Source of the DNA: Ahaetulla prasina
Taxonomy: Eukaryota; Chordata; Lepidosauria; Squamata; Colubridae
Length of the DNA stretch: 64,000 nt
Direction of reading: 5' to 3'
Assembly: GCF_028640845.1 (NCBI RefSeq)
Contig: NC_080540.1
Coordinates: 264,339,958 to 264,403,957 of the forward strand
In this document: in pieces, positions 24,758 to 37,141 of the stretch
Numbering within the stretch: the first letter of the stretch is position 1
Layout: every line of letters begins with the position of its first letter
Notes under the pieces: generated by a model
Told to the model about the DNA's origin: nothing
What the model saw: the letters and a program-made list of their open reading frames with translations, nothing else
The model's database searches: none
Translations under genes and position numbers: made by a program

Positions 24758-27700
24758 ATAAAAAGGTGTAATAAACATTTATTAATATATTCCATAAAAT
24801 TTAAGAAAAAAAAATCTAAGCAAAACAATTAATTTGGCCATGACAATTTTATTGCTTGGTAAAAGTAACATGCCAAAATAATAAATAGGATTGTCATAAT
24901 ATTGACAGCTTGAGACAAAGGGGAAAAATTAAAACTCTCTGGGGAAAAAATATTTTGAAACCTGTCCCCGAAACTTTCTACATTCTGAAAGTTGAGTTAT
25001 CTCAGCATTTCTACCAGCCCTTCTTACAATAGCTGGCTGCTTTCACTTTAATTGAGAGGCTTGAAGAAATCTGATGGTTCTTTATTTATTTATAGCTTGT
25101 GCTCACGTTTATGCAAATAAGGAACAAATCCAGTGGCAAGCTTAAAAAAAAAACCTGGAGATCTGACTGAATGCACAAAAGAGCAATTGCACATCTTTTA
25201 ATGCATTCTCTTAAGGAGGGAAAAAGAAACAACAATCACAAGGCAAAAACTTTGCAATACAATTGCCTTGAAAAAGGCAACAAATATTTCTCACAAAATA
25301 AATACTGTCCATTCTTGTCAGCTTTTTTCCCACCTCCTTTGTGTTCCAAGAAATTGCCAGTAATGAAAACAGAGCAGAGCCAATCAAATTGTTGTGTATA
25401 CTACTGCACTGTGGAAACTGGAAACCCTGCATTTCAAGTATGTGTTATGCATTATTCATAGCCTATGCATGTTTATGTAAATTAACAAAGGCGGAAGTGT
25501 ATGGTGAAGCAGTATTAGTAGGTGAAATAATGATGGGGAGAAGTACCATGCTTAAAATGTATGTTAACAAAGATGCTGTCCTTAACCTACTTCATTAACA
25601 TACACGCACGCACATGCATATATGTATTCAAGAAGTTACATCCTATGAAAAAATTGAAATACATGATCTTTTACTCAGGAAACTTGCATTTTTCATCCTT
25701 TTCCCAGATTACAGCTATAACATAAAGCTTTATAAACAGTAAGAAAAGAAAGATATATAGGCATCAATATCATTGTCAAATATATGACACCCTAAAATAT
25801 TAGAATGCCTCAAGTGAGAGTCTAAAATGTGATCAAAATAAAAAAAGGGGGGGGCATTGGATTTTGGGATGTAGTTAAAGAAGAGGTAAACTTATATCTT
25901 GGTAGGATCACCAGACCAGGTGTAATTCAAACCGCATCGCCATCCTCCCCCTCCAAACAGAATGATTTGGGTTAAGATAATTACTCTACAGACACAAAGA
26001 AAAGCTGTTTTCTTTTTCTGTCTATCTCTTTCTTTCCACAGCCAGTGATAGGAGGAGCAAGGAGGAGAAAGGGGAGGAGAAGAAAGACTTGATTGTAATG
26101 TTCATTTGCAGGAGATCTGTGCTTTGGAATTGAATGTGTGGCCTTCTGCAGCTTATTGACATACAGTATAATTTTGTGCAGGTTTTCTATGCATACTGCA
26201 TTGTGATTTGATAGAGAAAAACAAGATTCTTTAGCTATCTCCTGCCTCTTGCTTTAAATTTGCTTGAAGCTTAGCATTCAAAAGCCTTTCGATTTTTCAC
26301 TCAAATTAAATACAATAATCTTCCAAAATGCAACTGTAGATATGTGTATAATTTACTTGTTTAAATATTATTCTTGGCTTGACTTCCTACTAAATTTATT
26401 GTATCTGTGTGTGCAATATGTGAGAGGCAGATTGAGAAAACATAATACTGAAAAGTGTTTCCAGCAAAAGAAGATTTGGCACTGCATCTGAATATTTTCA
26501 GTAGATCTGATTGAGCCTATAGGTTATCTAAGCATTTGGGTTTTTCTTTTATATCTCTGATATGTATTGATCTAATGCTTACTAGAACCAGAGTGGGATT
26601 TTTTTTTTAAAAAAAGGGATAAGATAGCTATTATTAAAAAAATTGAGACTTTCTAGAATTTGGTATTAACATTTATTGCTTCCAGATTTAATATGAATAT
26701 CAAAATTGAAGGTAAAAGTACCTCACAACAAGGTACTATGCCTTTTGCCATATTCTCCTCATACTGCCATTTTAATAGTAAGATCCCAGTTGCTACTGAA
26801 TGCAGTCCTACAAACTTCTGCATTTCCTTAAACATTGTATTCTTGCCAAGCCTGTGGATGGGTAGTGTCCTTTTGGATAGATAAGAAATGGATAACAGAA
26901 TACGAATATAGACATGGAACTTTTAAAATAATTTGACCAATCCTTCAGTGGAGCTATCCTGTCAACTCCCATTCCCCTCTAATCAATTACATTTACTCAA
27001 ATTTGCTCCAAAATGTGCTTGCCATTATTTGATAAGGAATGGTTAGGTCATTGTAGTAACTTAAACGCAAGACAATAGACACCAGGTTGGCATCGTAAGT
27101 GGGAGGCGCACATTTCTTGCTGATATTCAAGGAGAGAAGAACAATACTATAACTGAGTAACTTAGTGCTACTGAAAGGCCCTTAGAAGAATTATCATTGT
27201 TTTCCTTCATTTGAGGTTGGCACTTTATTCCATTGGCAAACACTAAAAGATATGGAGTTTGTGTCACAGCAACTTTCATCAGTATGCCTCTCACTTTCTA
27301 CCCCCAAGGATGTTGCGGGATACATGGTCATGCTTCCTGCTTTGATGTTGTTGACATCCTCCAAGAACCAGGGACAAGCTAACTCTTTTTAGCATGCATA
27401 CAAAAAGGTGGGGCTTCAAGGGCTCAGTTGACCTGCTATCTTGAATGATGCTGTTGACCCTCACAGAAGCCACTGATCAGGAATACTTTAATTTCTTTGT
27501 TCTTTACTAAAGACTAGCAAAGAGGAACATTCTAAGAATGGCCATGGTCCAGGCCTGAAGCAGGCTGCTATTATCTGGAACACCAAAAATAAACTTTTGC
27601 TGTTTTGCTGTTGTTTGTAAAGTTAGGCAAAGTTGGCCCAGATCATGGCTAATTTATATCATACAAGTAAGTGTCCCATTCAGTAGGTGCAACTAGTAAG

Positions 27701-28749
27701 CATGCTGTTTGATTCTCTCATGTGAATTGGTATGATACTGTGAATTTTATACTGTGTGAGGATTATTTCTGTATACCTGCTAGTATTCTAGGTAATTTAC
27801 TTTTTGATGAAGGACTGTAATAAATACTTTTCCTAATTCCTAACTGACTTATTCTACTTTTTTGACTCGATTCTCCCAAAAGATGCTGATGCATGCATGA
27901 GTAATGAGCAAGGGTGCTGCTTCTACCTACCAGTTTTTGTTTTTATCCCCTTTCCCAATCCCTTACAAACCACTCTGAAGCTGGCCTTCAATACTTTCAT
28001 GGGCTAAAATATGATAAAATGTAACTTATAAAATTAGGTAAAGATGCTCCAAGTGAAGATGAACTACTGTTTGTATACACAACAGTCATTCTGGTAACAA
28101 TGGAAATGGTTTGCCACTGTCTTCTTGCAGAGCGGGTTCCTCCCACCTCCACCAACCCATCTCTTTTTAACTTTTCCACCTAACTGACTATTCTGGTATT
28201 CTATGGTCTTTCATCCATGGAATAACCTGGACTGATCCTGCTTATATTTGGAGTCCAGGCAAAATTTCCCAGATGCTATCATTGCTAAAACAGCTGAATC
28301 ATAGAATAATTGAAGTCATTTGGAATAACAAATACATTCCATTCCTGGTTTTGGAAAATGTGTTAATTTGTATGGCTGTTCGCAGTTTAGCTGATTGTGC
28401 ATACACATGTATGCATGCATATACAGTACATAGTATACACACAGAGAGATTGTTGTGATGGAAATTCTTCCTGCTGTGAAAGTGCCATTCCTTCAGTTTC
28501 TATTAAAATATCTCTATTGCTAAAAGGATAACATTGCAACCCTTGTTGAAACAGATGTTGAGAACAACTGGAGACTGCAAAATAGAGCATCTATGGTATT
28601 TTTCCCACTGCTTAGTTAAAGCACTCTCCATCCATTCTTGAATCAGGAAGTAAATCTGTGGCATGAAATTTGCTGCCCCATTGTTAACTTCTTTCCATCT
28701 TGTCCTGTCTCTGTTCTGAATGATGCTGTCTTGATTATGTATATGTTTT
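24758..28749. other. Long unassigned intergenic stretch
   Basis: Four kilobases of AT-rich DNA without a recognised gene. Overlapping frames at 25171-25598 are short, have no splice sites that join them and resemble no protein I know. Short CA/TG-rich patches occur near 25600 and 28400-28440. Confidence 0.5.
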
Positions 28750-29372
28750 TTGTATTATGTATGGAACCCATGCCACATTTCTGACATCAATACAATTGAA
28801 CGTGTTCAGAAATATTTTACAAGAAGAGCACTCCATTTCTCCGAATACAACAAAATACCTTATGCCACCAGACTTGAAATCCTGGGTTTAGAAAATTTAG
28901 AACTATGCCGCCTTCAACATGACCTGAGTTTAACTCATAGAATCATCTATTACAATGTCCTTCCTGTGAAAGACTACTTCAGCTTCAATTGCAACAATAC
29001 ACGAGTACACAATAGATTTAAGCTTAATGTTAACCGCTCCAATCTTGGTTGCAGAAAATATGACTTCAGTAACAGAGTTGTTAATGCTTGGAATACACTA
29101 CCTGACTCTGTGGTCTCTTCCCAAAATCCCAAAAGTTTCAACCAAAAACTATCTACCATTGACCTCACCCCATTCCTAAGAGGTCTGTAAGGGGCGTGCA
29201 TAAGAGCACAAACGTGCCTACAGTTCCTGTCCTATATTTTCCTTCGTTATATCCAATTAATATAGTTATTACATACTCATACTCATATATATGCTTATAT
29301 ATTGTATAATTATTTCATGCTTATGCTTATATATACTGTGTGACAAAATAAATAAATAAAATAAATAAACAC
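28750..29372 (+). mobile_element. 5'-truncated LINE end with long open frame
   Basis: A 146-codon open frame covers the C-terminal part of a non-LTR retrotransposon protein: SDINTIERVQKYFTRR, then RLEILGLENLELCRLQ, DLSLTHRIIYYNVLPVKDY, VVNAWNTLPDSVV and a terminal TPFLRGL with the stop at 29188-29190. The 3' UTR has TATATGCTTATA steps and ends in AAATA repeats at 29347-29372. The same family is at 412-1240 and 45445-46286. The unbroken frame says this copy is younger than the one at 412. The catalytic reverse transcriptase core is absent. Confidence 0.85.
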
Positions 29373-30010
29373 AGCACCTGATAAACTAAGTGACTGACTG
29401 GTTGATTCCTCCAACTTTACTGTCTTCGTCTTCTGGACATCAACAACTAATGGGAACAATAGCTGCTGATCAATCACATTGTGGCAGGAATGAAGCAGGA
29501 GTGACAGCAGAATTCTTTGTGGCCTCTTTGTGCTTCTTCTCTATTTTTCTCTACCCTATACTTGTTGTAAGCTGAATGAGATAGTTTTCGTTTAAAAAAA
29601 ACACACCTTCAACAAAGGAGGTTGAGTCATAAAACCACTTTTATTTGGTGTTTCTCTCAAATTCCTTTTTTATCTTATGCAAACAACAAATACTGATTTC
29701 CATATTTCTCCGTGCTTTGTTCTGTGTAGCAGGGGTGGAATGGTTAGTCTCGTCATTCTATTTTTTTATATTATTTGTACTAAACTGGTAAGAATTATAG
29801 AATTAAAGTATTTACAGATGTACTGGCTGAACAAACATTTTTAGCAGTTTTAATTAGCCATCACCCCAACATTAGAGTGTTTGGCTCATGAAGGCGAAAA
29901 TATCAGACTGGTGACCAAAGGGGTTCTCTGTGAACCAAAACTGAGATAACATTTTCACATTAGTTTGAAGAACTCAACAGGCCACTCTTTGACCCCAAAT
30001 AATCTAATGG
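29373..30010. other. Unassigned stretch
   Basis: No gene or recognised repeat. Confidence 0.45.
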
Positions 30011-30232
30011 ATTTTGTTGTTGTTGTTAGTTGCGAAGTCATGTTTGACCCATCGCGACCTCATGGACAATGTTCCTCCAGGCCTTCTTATCCTCTATCAT
30101 CCTCTGGAGTCCATTTAAGCTCATGCCTACTGCTTCAGTCACTCTATCCAGCCACCTCATTCTCTGTCGTCCCATTCTTCTTTTGCCTCCAATCTTTCCC
30201 AGCATTAGGCTCTTCTCCAGTGGATTTTCTAT
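30011..30232 (-). mobile_element. BovB/RTE LINE 3' end
   Basis: Reverse-strand translation gives the terminal RTE/BovB peptide pattern: a LMLG block, a basic KRRMGRQRM-like block, then RWLD, SLNGLQ and AWRNIVH. It ends in a run of CAA on that strand (TTGTTGTTGTTG at 30016-30027 as written). BovB is abundant in squamates and is known for horizontal transfer between reptiles and mammals; this short copy adds nothing to that question. Confidence 0.8.
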
Positions 30233-31159
30233 ATCTCATAACTGGTTTTGGATGCTGTCAGATGATGGGAAAAACTGACTTTAACCTGTGTACAATGAAG
30301 GATGACTTAAGCTTTTCTCACTCAAGGTCTAGTGATCAGATGAAAGAGACACTGCAGACAAAAAAGAGATGCTGCCAGATATATTTGGACTGTTGTTAAG
30401 TGCGAGGGAGAAATGGATTGTGTGGACCCCAAGTGGCAGAGGAGAGGGAGGAAGAAGAGAAGGGAACTAGTAGCTCCTTTTTGCTGGGGGCTGGAAGAAG
30501 GGTGAAACAAAGCCAGGTAACTGGTAGTGGTGGTGGATTTTACAGAGAATTAGATACTGACCAGGAGGATGAAGATCAGATTTGTGTTATGATTGCCTGC
30601 AGTTAGATTGCTGCACATGCTGAGTTTGATTCAACTCATGAGCTGTAAGCCATTTTTTTCAAAATGCCCCCCCCCCATAAGCCTGCATGCATGTATGTAA
30701 ATTTGTTCTAGCTGCCCACTCCAGGAGACTGGAGGCTGAAGACAAAGGGTTTATCTCTAGGGGGAAAAAATGGTCCAGAGGTTGTGAGCCTAGAGGGGGA
30801 AGTGGGAATGACCTTGAGGAAGAAGAGGAAAGGCCACTATTAAGGCAATGGTCATATAAAAGAGGTCTGAATATGGGGCAGAAATGTAACACGAGAAAAC
30901 ATCTCACATAAAACCATCTCACCTTCTGCGATGAAAATAAAGAGAGGGAAGGGGAAAATGCATTCAGACTTGCTGTTATTATCTCTTTACAATAAAAGTA
31001 GTATTGCCTTCATGACATTGGTTTCCTAGTCTGGGTCACCTTGAAGGGCTCAGAAGGCCATGACAGAAAAAAGCATGCTTGCTTGGACCTGCAAAGTGAC
31101 AACAATGATTAGAGGAAACGTGGAACACACCCTATTTGAAGGGCAGAAAAAGAAGCTGA
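30233..31159. other. Unassigned stretch
   Basis: No gene was recognised. There are purine-rich GAGGAAGAAGAG patches near 30445 and 30820, and a C-run at 30665-30676. Confidence 0.45.
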
Positions 31160-31395
31160 TATCACTGATGTCAATGGTGGTGCAGTGGTGAATGTAGTAT
31201 TACAGGTTAATTCTGCCCACAGCCAGGAGTTCAATCCTGACCTGCTTAAGATTGACTCAGCCTTCCATCCTTCTGAGGCTGGTAAAATGAGGACCCAGAT
31301 AGTTGGGAGCAATCTACTAACATATATAAACTGTTCAGAGAATGCTGTAAAGAACGTTTGAATGGTATATAAGTCTAAGGTCTATTGCTAAGTGC
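31160..31395 (+). mobile_element. tRNA-derived SINE
   Basis: The head reads GGTGGTGCAGTGGTGAATG and has GAGTTCAATCCTGACC as the B-box region. The body has GACTCAGCCTTCCATCC and AATGAGGACCCAGATAG. The tail is TGGTATATAAGTCTAAGG with TATTGCTA. Same family as 3831 (-) and 60883 (+). Confidence 0.8.
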
Positions 31396-31544
31396 TACTG
31401 CTATGTGAATCCATAGCTTGGTAACTTCCAGGCTGTCTTAACAACCCAAGAGGATCTTACAAAATGGTTGCTGAGCAAACAGGCAGAGAACTTCCCCTGT
31501 CCACTTCCTCAGGTGTCACTGACTGAATTCAGTCTAGATCAGGG

Positions 31545-32042
31545 GTGAAATGCTCCCAGTTTGGACCAGATCGCCCGATCCAATAGTGATGGTGGCAGGT
31601 GGTTTGGAGAACTGGTAGCAAAAATCCCTGACCCGCCCCCCATGCCTAGCTGAGCTGCGCGATCATCAGAGGTTTTTTCTTTTTAACCTTTAAAAGCATT
31701 TTTCCTTTAGCCGAAAAAATGCTTTTAAAAGTAAAAAAAAAACCACTGATGATCGCGTGGCTCAGCAGGGATCATCAGAGCCTTTTAAAAGCATTTTTTC
31801 TTCAGCCGAAAAAATGCTTTTAAAAGTAAAAAAAAAGCCAGTGATGATTGTGTGGCTCAGCAGGGATCATCAGAGCCTTTTAAAAGCATTTTTTCTACAA
31901 CCTCTTTGGCTGAAGAGTTTGTAGAAAAAATGCTTTTAAATTTTTTTAAAAAGTTGGCCACGCCCACCCAGTCACATTACCCTCCCCACCAAGCCACGCC
32001 CACAGAACCGGTAGTAACAAATTTTACATTTCACCACTGGCC
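31545..32042. mobile_element. MITE with internal tandem fold-back units
   Basis: The termini CAGGGGTGAAATGC and CATTTCACCACTGG are inverses of the hAT CAGTGGTGAAAT type. The interior holds three successive units of about 90-100 bp. Each contains TTTTAAAAGCATTTTT facing AAAAATGCTTTTAAAA across a GCCG-containing turn, plus CAGCAGGGATCATCAGAGCC. The right part has CCACGCCCACCCAGTCAC and GAACCGGTAGTAACAAA, shared with the element at 35049-35290. No coding capacity. Confidence 0.8.
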
Positions 32043-34151
32043 TAGATGGACTTGCCCAGTTGGAATCCAACTCTGAGTAAATCTGAGGGACATTGTAGGG
32101 TCAAGTATGGGCTAGCACTCAGGTTTAGTTGAATTCATTCTTTGTTTTTCTCTGATACTGTTCAAGATTTTGTCTTTCTCCAAGAATGCTTCTGATACTT
32201 AATCTTGTGGAGAACCAAGGAACACCTTAGGTTTGGTCCAGGGGCTGCATAGAACCTATCTGGTCCAGATCCTCAGATACTTATTCCAGGTAGTCCTGAA
32301 ATAAATAAGTGCTGAGGCAATAAATGCCTCAGCATAACTGTCCAAGAGATCTCAGGGAAAGCCTTAAGATCCCTCTGGAGCCCAGTCAGGTCCAACCAAT
32401 CAGACACTGACTGGACAAAAGAATCCCATTTTTTCTCTGGATTAGTCAATAAAAAAATAAACAAACAAAATGCAAAAAAAGCATATTCATACTTCAAAAG
32501 AGAGTCAGCATTATGGAGAAATGTGCTAGTAAAAAAGAGTGTAAATATATCCCAAATAGTTTAGTTTTGAGGATGCTAAATTTTTTATAGGGAAAATATG
32601 TTGCTTACTCCATCCTAATATACCTGACAATAGTGTTTGAATCTGGCTAATGGATGGAGACAATGAGTTTTTCAAGCAGCTATGAGATATAGTAATAACC
32701 TAATATCTGGCCTAGCTGGGCTGAAGCTAAGAAAAATGGTTTTATATTCAACTATATTGCACATTTTCTACCTTAAAATATATATTCAGGAGCATGGCTA
32801 AGGGGTGGGGTGTGCATTTCATAACTACAGTTACAGTTCTTCTTTCCGCTATGCCTAACTTGTCAATAGAATTCAGAAGAAAATCCTTCTTAGAGATTTG
32901 AGAAGATGAGGCACCACTAATCAAAACAGAGACTATACATTGGATGGATCCACTGTTTGATTTGGCATAAGCTTCATGTATTCAAAAACACCAATAAGAA
33001 CAAAAGTCAGTTTGTACATTTTGATCCAGCAATCTTACGTGGCTTTCAAGCAAGCTGTATAAAATAACATTTTCCCCCATTTTAATTTGTTGCTAACATA
33101 TTTCCATATAAGAAGAAGCAAGGGAGGGGGAAGTGCAGTTGTCAACTGTCTTTCTAGCAATTGCAAGGATTTATTTATAGGTGTAATTTCTCAAAAGACC
33201 GTTCCATGTGTAAGAATGGAATTGCTGGAAAATGTTGGCAATTATTTTGCAAGCTGTGGTTTCTCCCTTGCATGATGCTACAGCTTATTTGCATACAGTA
33301 TGATTGAAAATGAAACTCTGACACATAGGATTTCACAAATATCAAGCAGGGTTGGGAGGGGGAAACCGACTTAAAACAAATAAATGCTGCCACTTATAGA
33401 TCACAGACAGTGTTGCAACTGCTAAGTATTTCGGCTGTTTGCTTTGTTAATGCACATTTATGAATATTTTATTAAAATAAATATATCATTTTTTAACTCT
33501 TAGACAACAGACAAGAGAATAGCTTGATAAATTCTACAATTGATTGAATCAAAAGCTGTCCTATAGGTAGAAGATGTCTTTTAAAAACAAAATATATTAA
33601 ACAGACTTTTTCTTTAAAAAAAGTTTGTTTTTCAGTATGTATGGATTTATTGATCCCCATGGCCCACCAGAAACTTGAAAACTGCTGCAAAATCACTATA
33701 CATTACAGTAACCTTAAATATGTTTATTCCAAATTGTTCCCTAGAACTCAGAGTGAAATATCATCAAATACTATGTACTTACAGAATTCTGAAATTATCT
33801 TACAGATATGATAAAATGCACCAGGATTTCTGTGAGCAACAGTACAGAAATATCTCTTATAGAGGAATAAATAACAAGGGACACAATCCTATGGTCTGTT
33901 GCATATCTCCTTCCTTTCCAGGCACCCAGAAAAATCCTATCTACAATGTCATGTCCTCATCCCAGTTGCAGGCAGCCAATGAATATAAACCTCTATTCAG
34001 GTAGCAACTGGATGTGTCTAAGAGCCAAACAAGATGTGTGCCAATTGAATGAAAGTAAATAATGTGTGCATTGTAATCTCATTTTAAAAAATGTGGGAGA
34101 GCTAAGCAACTACTCTGATGATTGAATAGACAGGGTTGGTTCTCTCCTAAT
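32043..34151. other. Unassigned intergenic stretch
   Basis: No gene or named repeat was recognised. Confidence 0.45.
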
Positions 34152-34375
34152 ATATATCTGAGGACCGCTTTGGTATAGTGGTTAAGGCATGAGGCTAGAA
34201 ATTGGGAAAACTTGAGTTCTAGTCCTGCCTTAAGCACAAAGCCAACAGGGTGACTTTGGGTCAGGTACTTTCTCTTAATCCTGGGAAGGATTCTGTGACA
34301 AATCACTTCTGAAAAAGAAAACTGCAGGATTTATCCTGGCAGTTTCCGAGCATCAGACATGATAGAAAGGAGCAA
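34152..34375 (+). mobile_element. tRNA-derived CORE-type SINE
   Basis: The head reads GGTATAGTGGTTAAGGCATG (A-box region), with GAGTTCTAGTCCTGCC as the B-box region. A GTGACTTTGGGTCAGG core follows, then TTCTGTGACAAATCACTTC. This arrangement is that of a CORE SINE. The tail is eroded. Confidence 0.7.
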
Positions 34376-34985
34376 AATACTTCAACTTGTGTAAACCACT
34401 CTGGTTGATGCTATTTTATGAATTGCATCAAACAAGGATGTGCAAGGAACTTGGAGCCCACCAACGTCAGGTTTGTTGGCTCCCCATCTGCAGCCCTAGG
34501 TTCCTATGAAATCTAAATAGTTAAAACTATGAAAAAGAAAATCTACAGAATCTTATTTAAAATTTGAAAATATATCTGGAATAAAAACACAGAATATAAA
34601 AGTCACCATACAATAAAACCTACTTGAGTAAATGGCCTTATTGGCCCCCATATTCAGGTCTTAGCCTGGTACCAAAGCCAATAAAGCCTACCAGACACAA
34701 GGTGCGGGATTAATTTCCTTTTATTGAAGTGCTTTAGCAAAAGGGGTCCCAGCCAGCAAAATTCCAGGACCCAGGACAAAGGATTCAACAAGATATAGTT
34801 TTTCAAGATGGGATAAAGAAGCATTGTGTAATAAGCTTTTTGAAAGTTATCTAAAGGGTCCTCTATTGGCTCCATGACATCCCTATTTCTAAATCTTAAC
34901 TAATAAACACTTCAGAAATTATCTAACAGGTTTTCTATTGGCTCTGCTTCAGCCCTATTCCTAAAAGTTAACTAATAGGCATTCT
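34376..34985. other. Unassigned stretch
   Basis: No gene was recognised. Two short similar pieces (CTAAAGGGTCCTCTATTGGCTC near 34852 and CTAACAGGTTTTCTATTGGCTC near 34923) suggest a small local duplication of about 70 bases. Confidence 0.45.
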
Positions 34986-35048
34986 AGAACAGGGGTCTCC
35001 AACCTTGGCAACTTTAAGCCTGGAGGATTTCAACTCCCAGAATTACTC
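34986..35048. mobile_element. Half of a palindromic hAT MITE
   Basis: CAGGGGTCTCCAACCTTGG, GCAACTTTAAG and TTTCAACTCCCAGAATT are the left arm of a common palindromic reptile MITE. The inverse arm is missing; the sequence runs into the next MITE. A reversed relic lies at 54198-54270. Confidence 0.7.
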
Positions 35049-35290
35049 AGCCAGCTTCTGACAGGTTCTGGAGAACCAGTAGCAGAAATTTTTAGCAGTT
35101 CGGAGAACCGGGAAATACCACCTCTGTTTGGCCCCAGAGTGTGGGGGGATGGAGATTTTGCAATATCCTTCCCCCAGGAGTGGGGAGGGAATGGGGATTT
35201 TGCAGTATCCTTCCCCTGCCACGCCCACCAAGCCACATCACACCCAGCCCACAGAACTAGTAGTAAAAAAAAAATTGAATTTCACCACTG
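35049..35290. mobile_element. MITE related to 31545-32042
   Basis: It contains GGAGAACCAGTAGCAG at the left. Two near-identical blocks (GGGGATGGAGATTTTGCAATATCC and GGAATGGGGATTTTGCAGTATCC types) lie in the middle. CCACGCCCACCAAGCCAC and TTTCACCACTGC are at the right end. The left hAT terminus is missing, probably replaced by the neighbouring element. Confidence 0.7.
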
Positions 35291-35640
35291 CTTATGACGA
35301 TTACAGCATTCCCATGGTCATGTGACCAAAATTCAGGACTTAGCAACTGACTTAATATTTGTGACACTTCAGTGTCCTGGGGTCATGTGTCTTCTTTTGC
35401 AAACTTCTGATAAGTGAAGTCAATGGGGAAGCCAGATTCACTTCACAACTATTACTAACTTAACAGCAGCCATGATTCACTTAACAACCATAGCAAGAAA
35501 GATTGTAAAATGGGACAAAACTCACTTAAAAAATGCCTTGCTCAGCAGCAGAAATGTTGCTCTCCATTGTGGTCCTAAGTCAAGGACTACCTCTACCTCT
35601 AGTAAGTCAAGGACTACCTCTATCTCTTACTAACAGGTAG
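35288..35640. mobile_element. MITE of the CAGGTAGT family, copy 4
   Basis: Opposite orientation to 7778: GACGATTACAGCATTCCCATGG at the left, GGTCATGTG inside and AAGTCAAGGACTACCTC at the right. The right end is duplicated: AAGTCAAGGACTACCTCTA occurs twice in 35577-35625. Confidence 0.75.
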
Positions 35641-36407
35641 CTTGGCTTGCTTAAGGACTCATCTATCATTTGGCTCACATGCAGGTATGCCAGCCTGGCT
35701 GCCCAAATATCTGCCTGCCCAAATATCTCACCTGCCAGGAGGCTCTCTTTGGGGGCAACAAACTGTAGCTGTAATTTCTGGTTCCCTGAGGCCCAATGTA
35801 GTTCAATACATTTAAATTGCCCTGATAATTATGATAATATCTACTTGTCTGAGAAAATGAAACCCACAGACTTTACATGTATTGGAAGCTTTTTAAAAAA
35901 CAACAACACGTGTTTGAGCTTGGTTTATTCTAGCTTTTAAACAATTTTTTATTTAAAGTTTTAACAGCATTAATAACTAACACAAACTAAAAGAGAAAAG
36001 GGACAGGAAATAGTAATAAAAGAAAAGCTAAAAGTGCTATAAGAAACCTGTGTTGATAAATTTATAATTTATCGACAGACTAAATCACAAGTTCTTTTTT
36101 TTGTAATCCTCCACTACCAACCATTTTCTTTGGAAGAACATCTCATTCAATCTTCACCCAAAAGAGCTATTTCTCATTTATTGTTAATGTTAAGTCACTA
36201 ACATGTTCTAAGGAAGTCTTTGGTAATGTCTCAGTTTTATGTACATTAATATGCATAAACCAAACCAAACTAATAACCAAAGAGTACGAATCACATCTAT
36301 TCTTGAAAAAGATCTATATCTTTCAGAAAAAAACAGGAAGCTCTTTTGTATCAGCATTTTTATATCTCCATACATCAACAAGACCCAAATTATCCATCAA
36401 ATAAGTT
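35641..36407. other. Unassigned stretch, donor of a mosaic piece
   Basis: No gene was seen. Bases 35851-35899 reappear at about 43444-43490 within the mosaic. Confidence 0.6.
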
Positions 36408-37039
36408 AAAAAAACTCTTTGGTAGTTTGCATTGTGCATTTTTAATATTTTTCTCAGAAGTTCTATTTTTTGTGTGGGGAAACCACTCCTTTTCAAATTC
36501 CCAGAAGACACCAATTTTCATATGTGAAATCCAATAAAATTCCACATTAAGCATTTATAATCCATAGTTAGGCCAAGATTTTAGAAAAGTCAGTTTATTC
36601 AACTTTAGTATTATGTGAGCAATTAAAATTTCATTGAAAGAGCACTATTCATCAAAGTGGAATTATCTATTGCTTTAGGACTGAGAAAATTCACCAATAT
36701 TTTGACCAGGTCTTTTAAATGCTTACCACACCTGTAACACGTGAAAGAATTAACAGGTTTTTAGCTGATATTGCAGGAACTTAAGTTTTGACTATGGCGT
36801 TGATTTTCTTCTGTGACATATCTTCTACCTTTATTTGCAAGTATAGAGAATATAAAAAGAAATCTGACATTAGATTTCATATCTCAGAATTAATAGCCTA
36901 TCATGACCCCTTGTTTTAAAAAAAATCAGATATATTGCTGGCTGAATAATTTCAATTTCAGTCATTAGAGAAAGATAATATGCACCAATGCGGCTTAGCC
37001 AATATATTTAGCCCTGCTTCTCCCTTGTATGTATTCTAT

Positions 37040-37042
37040 ATA

Positions 37043-37075
<33 letters not shown>

Positions 37076-37141
37076 GTGTGTGTGTATAGGTACACACACA
37101 CACAGACACACACAGACACACAGATACAAACACACACACAA
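37040..37141. repeat. Compound (TATGTG)n/(TG)n/(CA)n microsatellite
   Basis: Four or so TATGTG hexamers, then TG, then CA-rich blocks. The same locus has different lengths in its other copies at 42282, 42917 and 44112. Confidence 0.9.
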
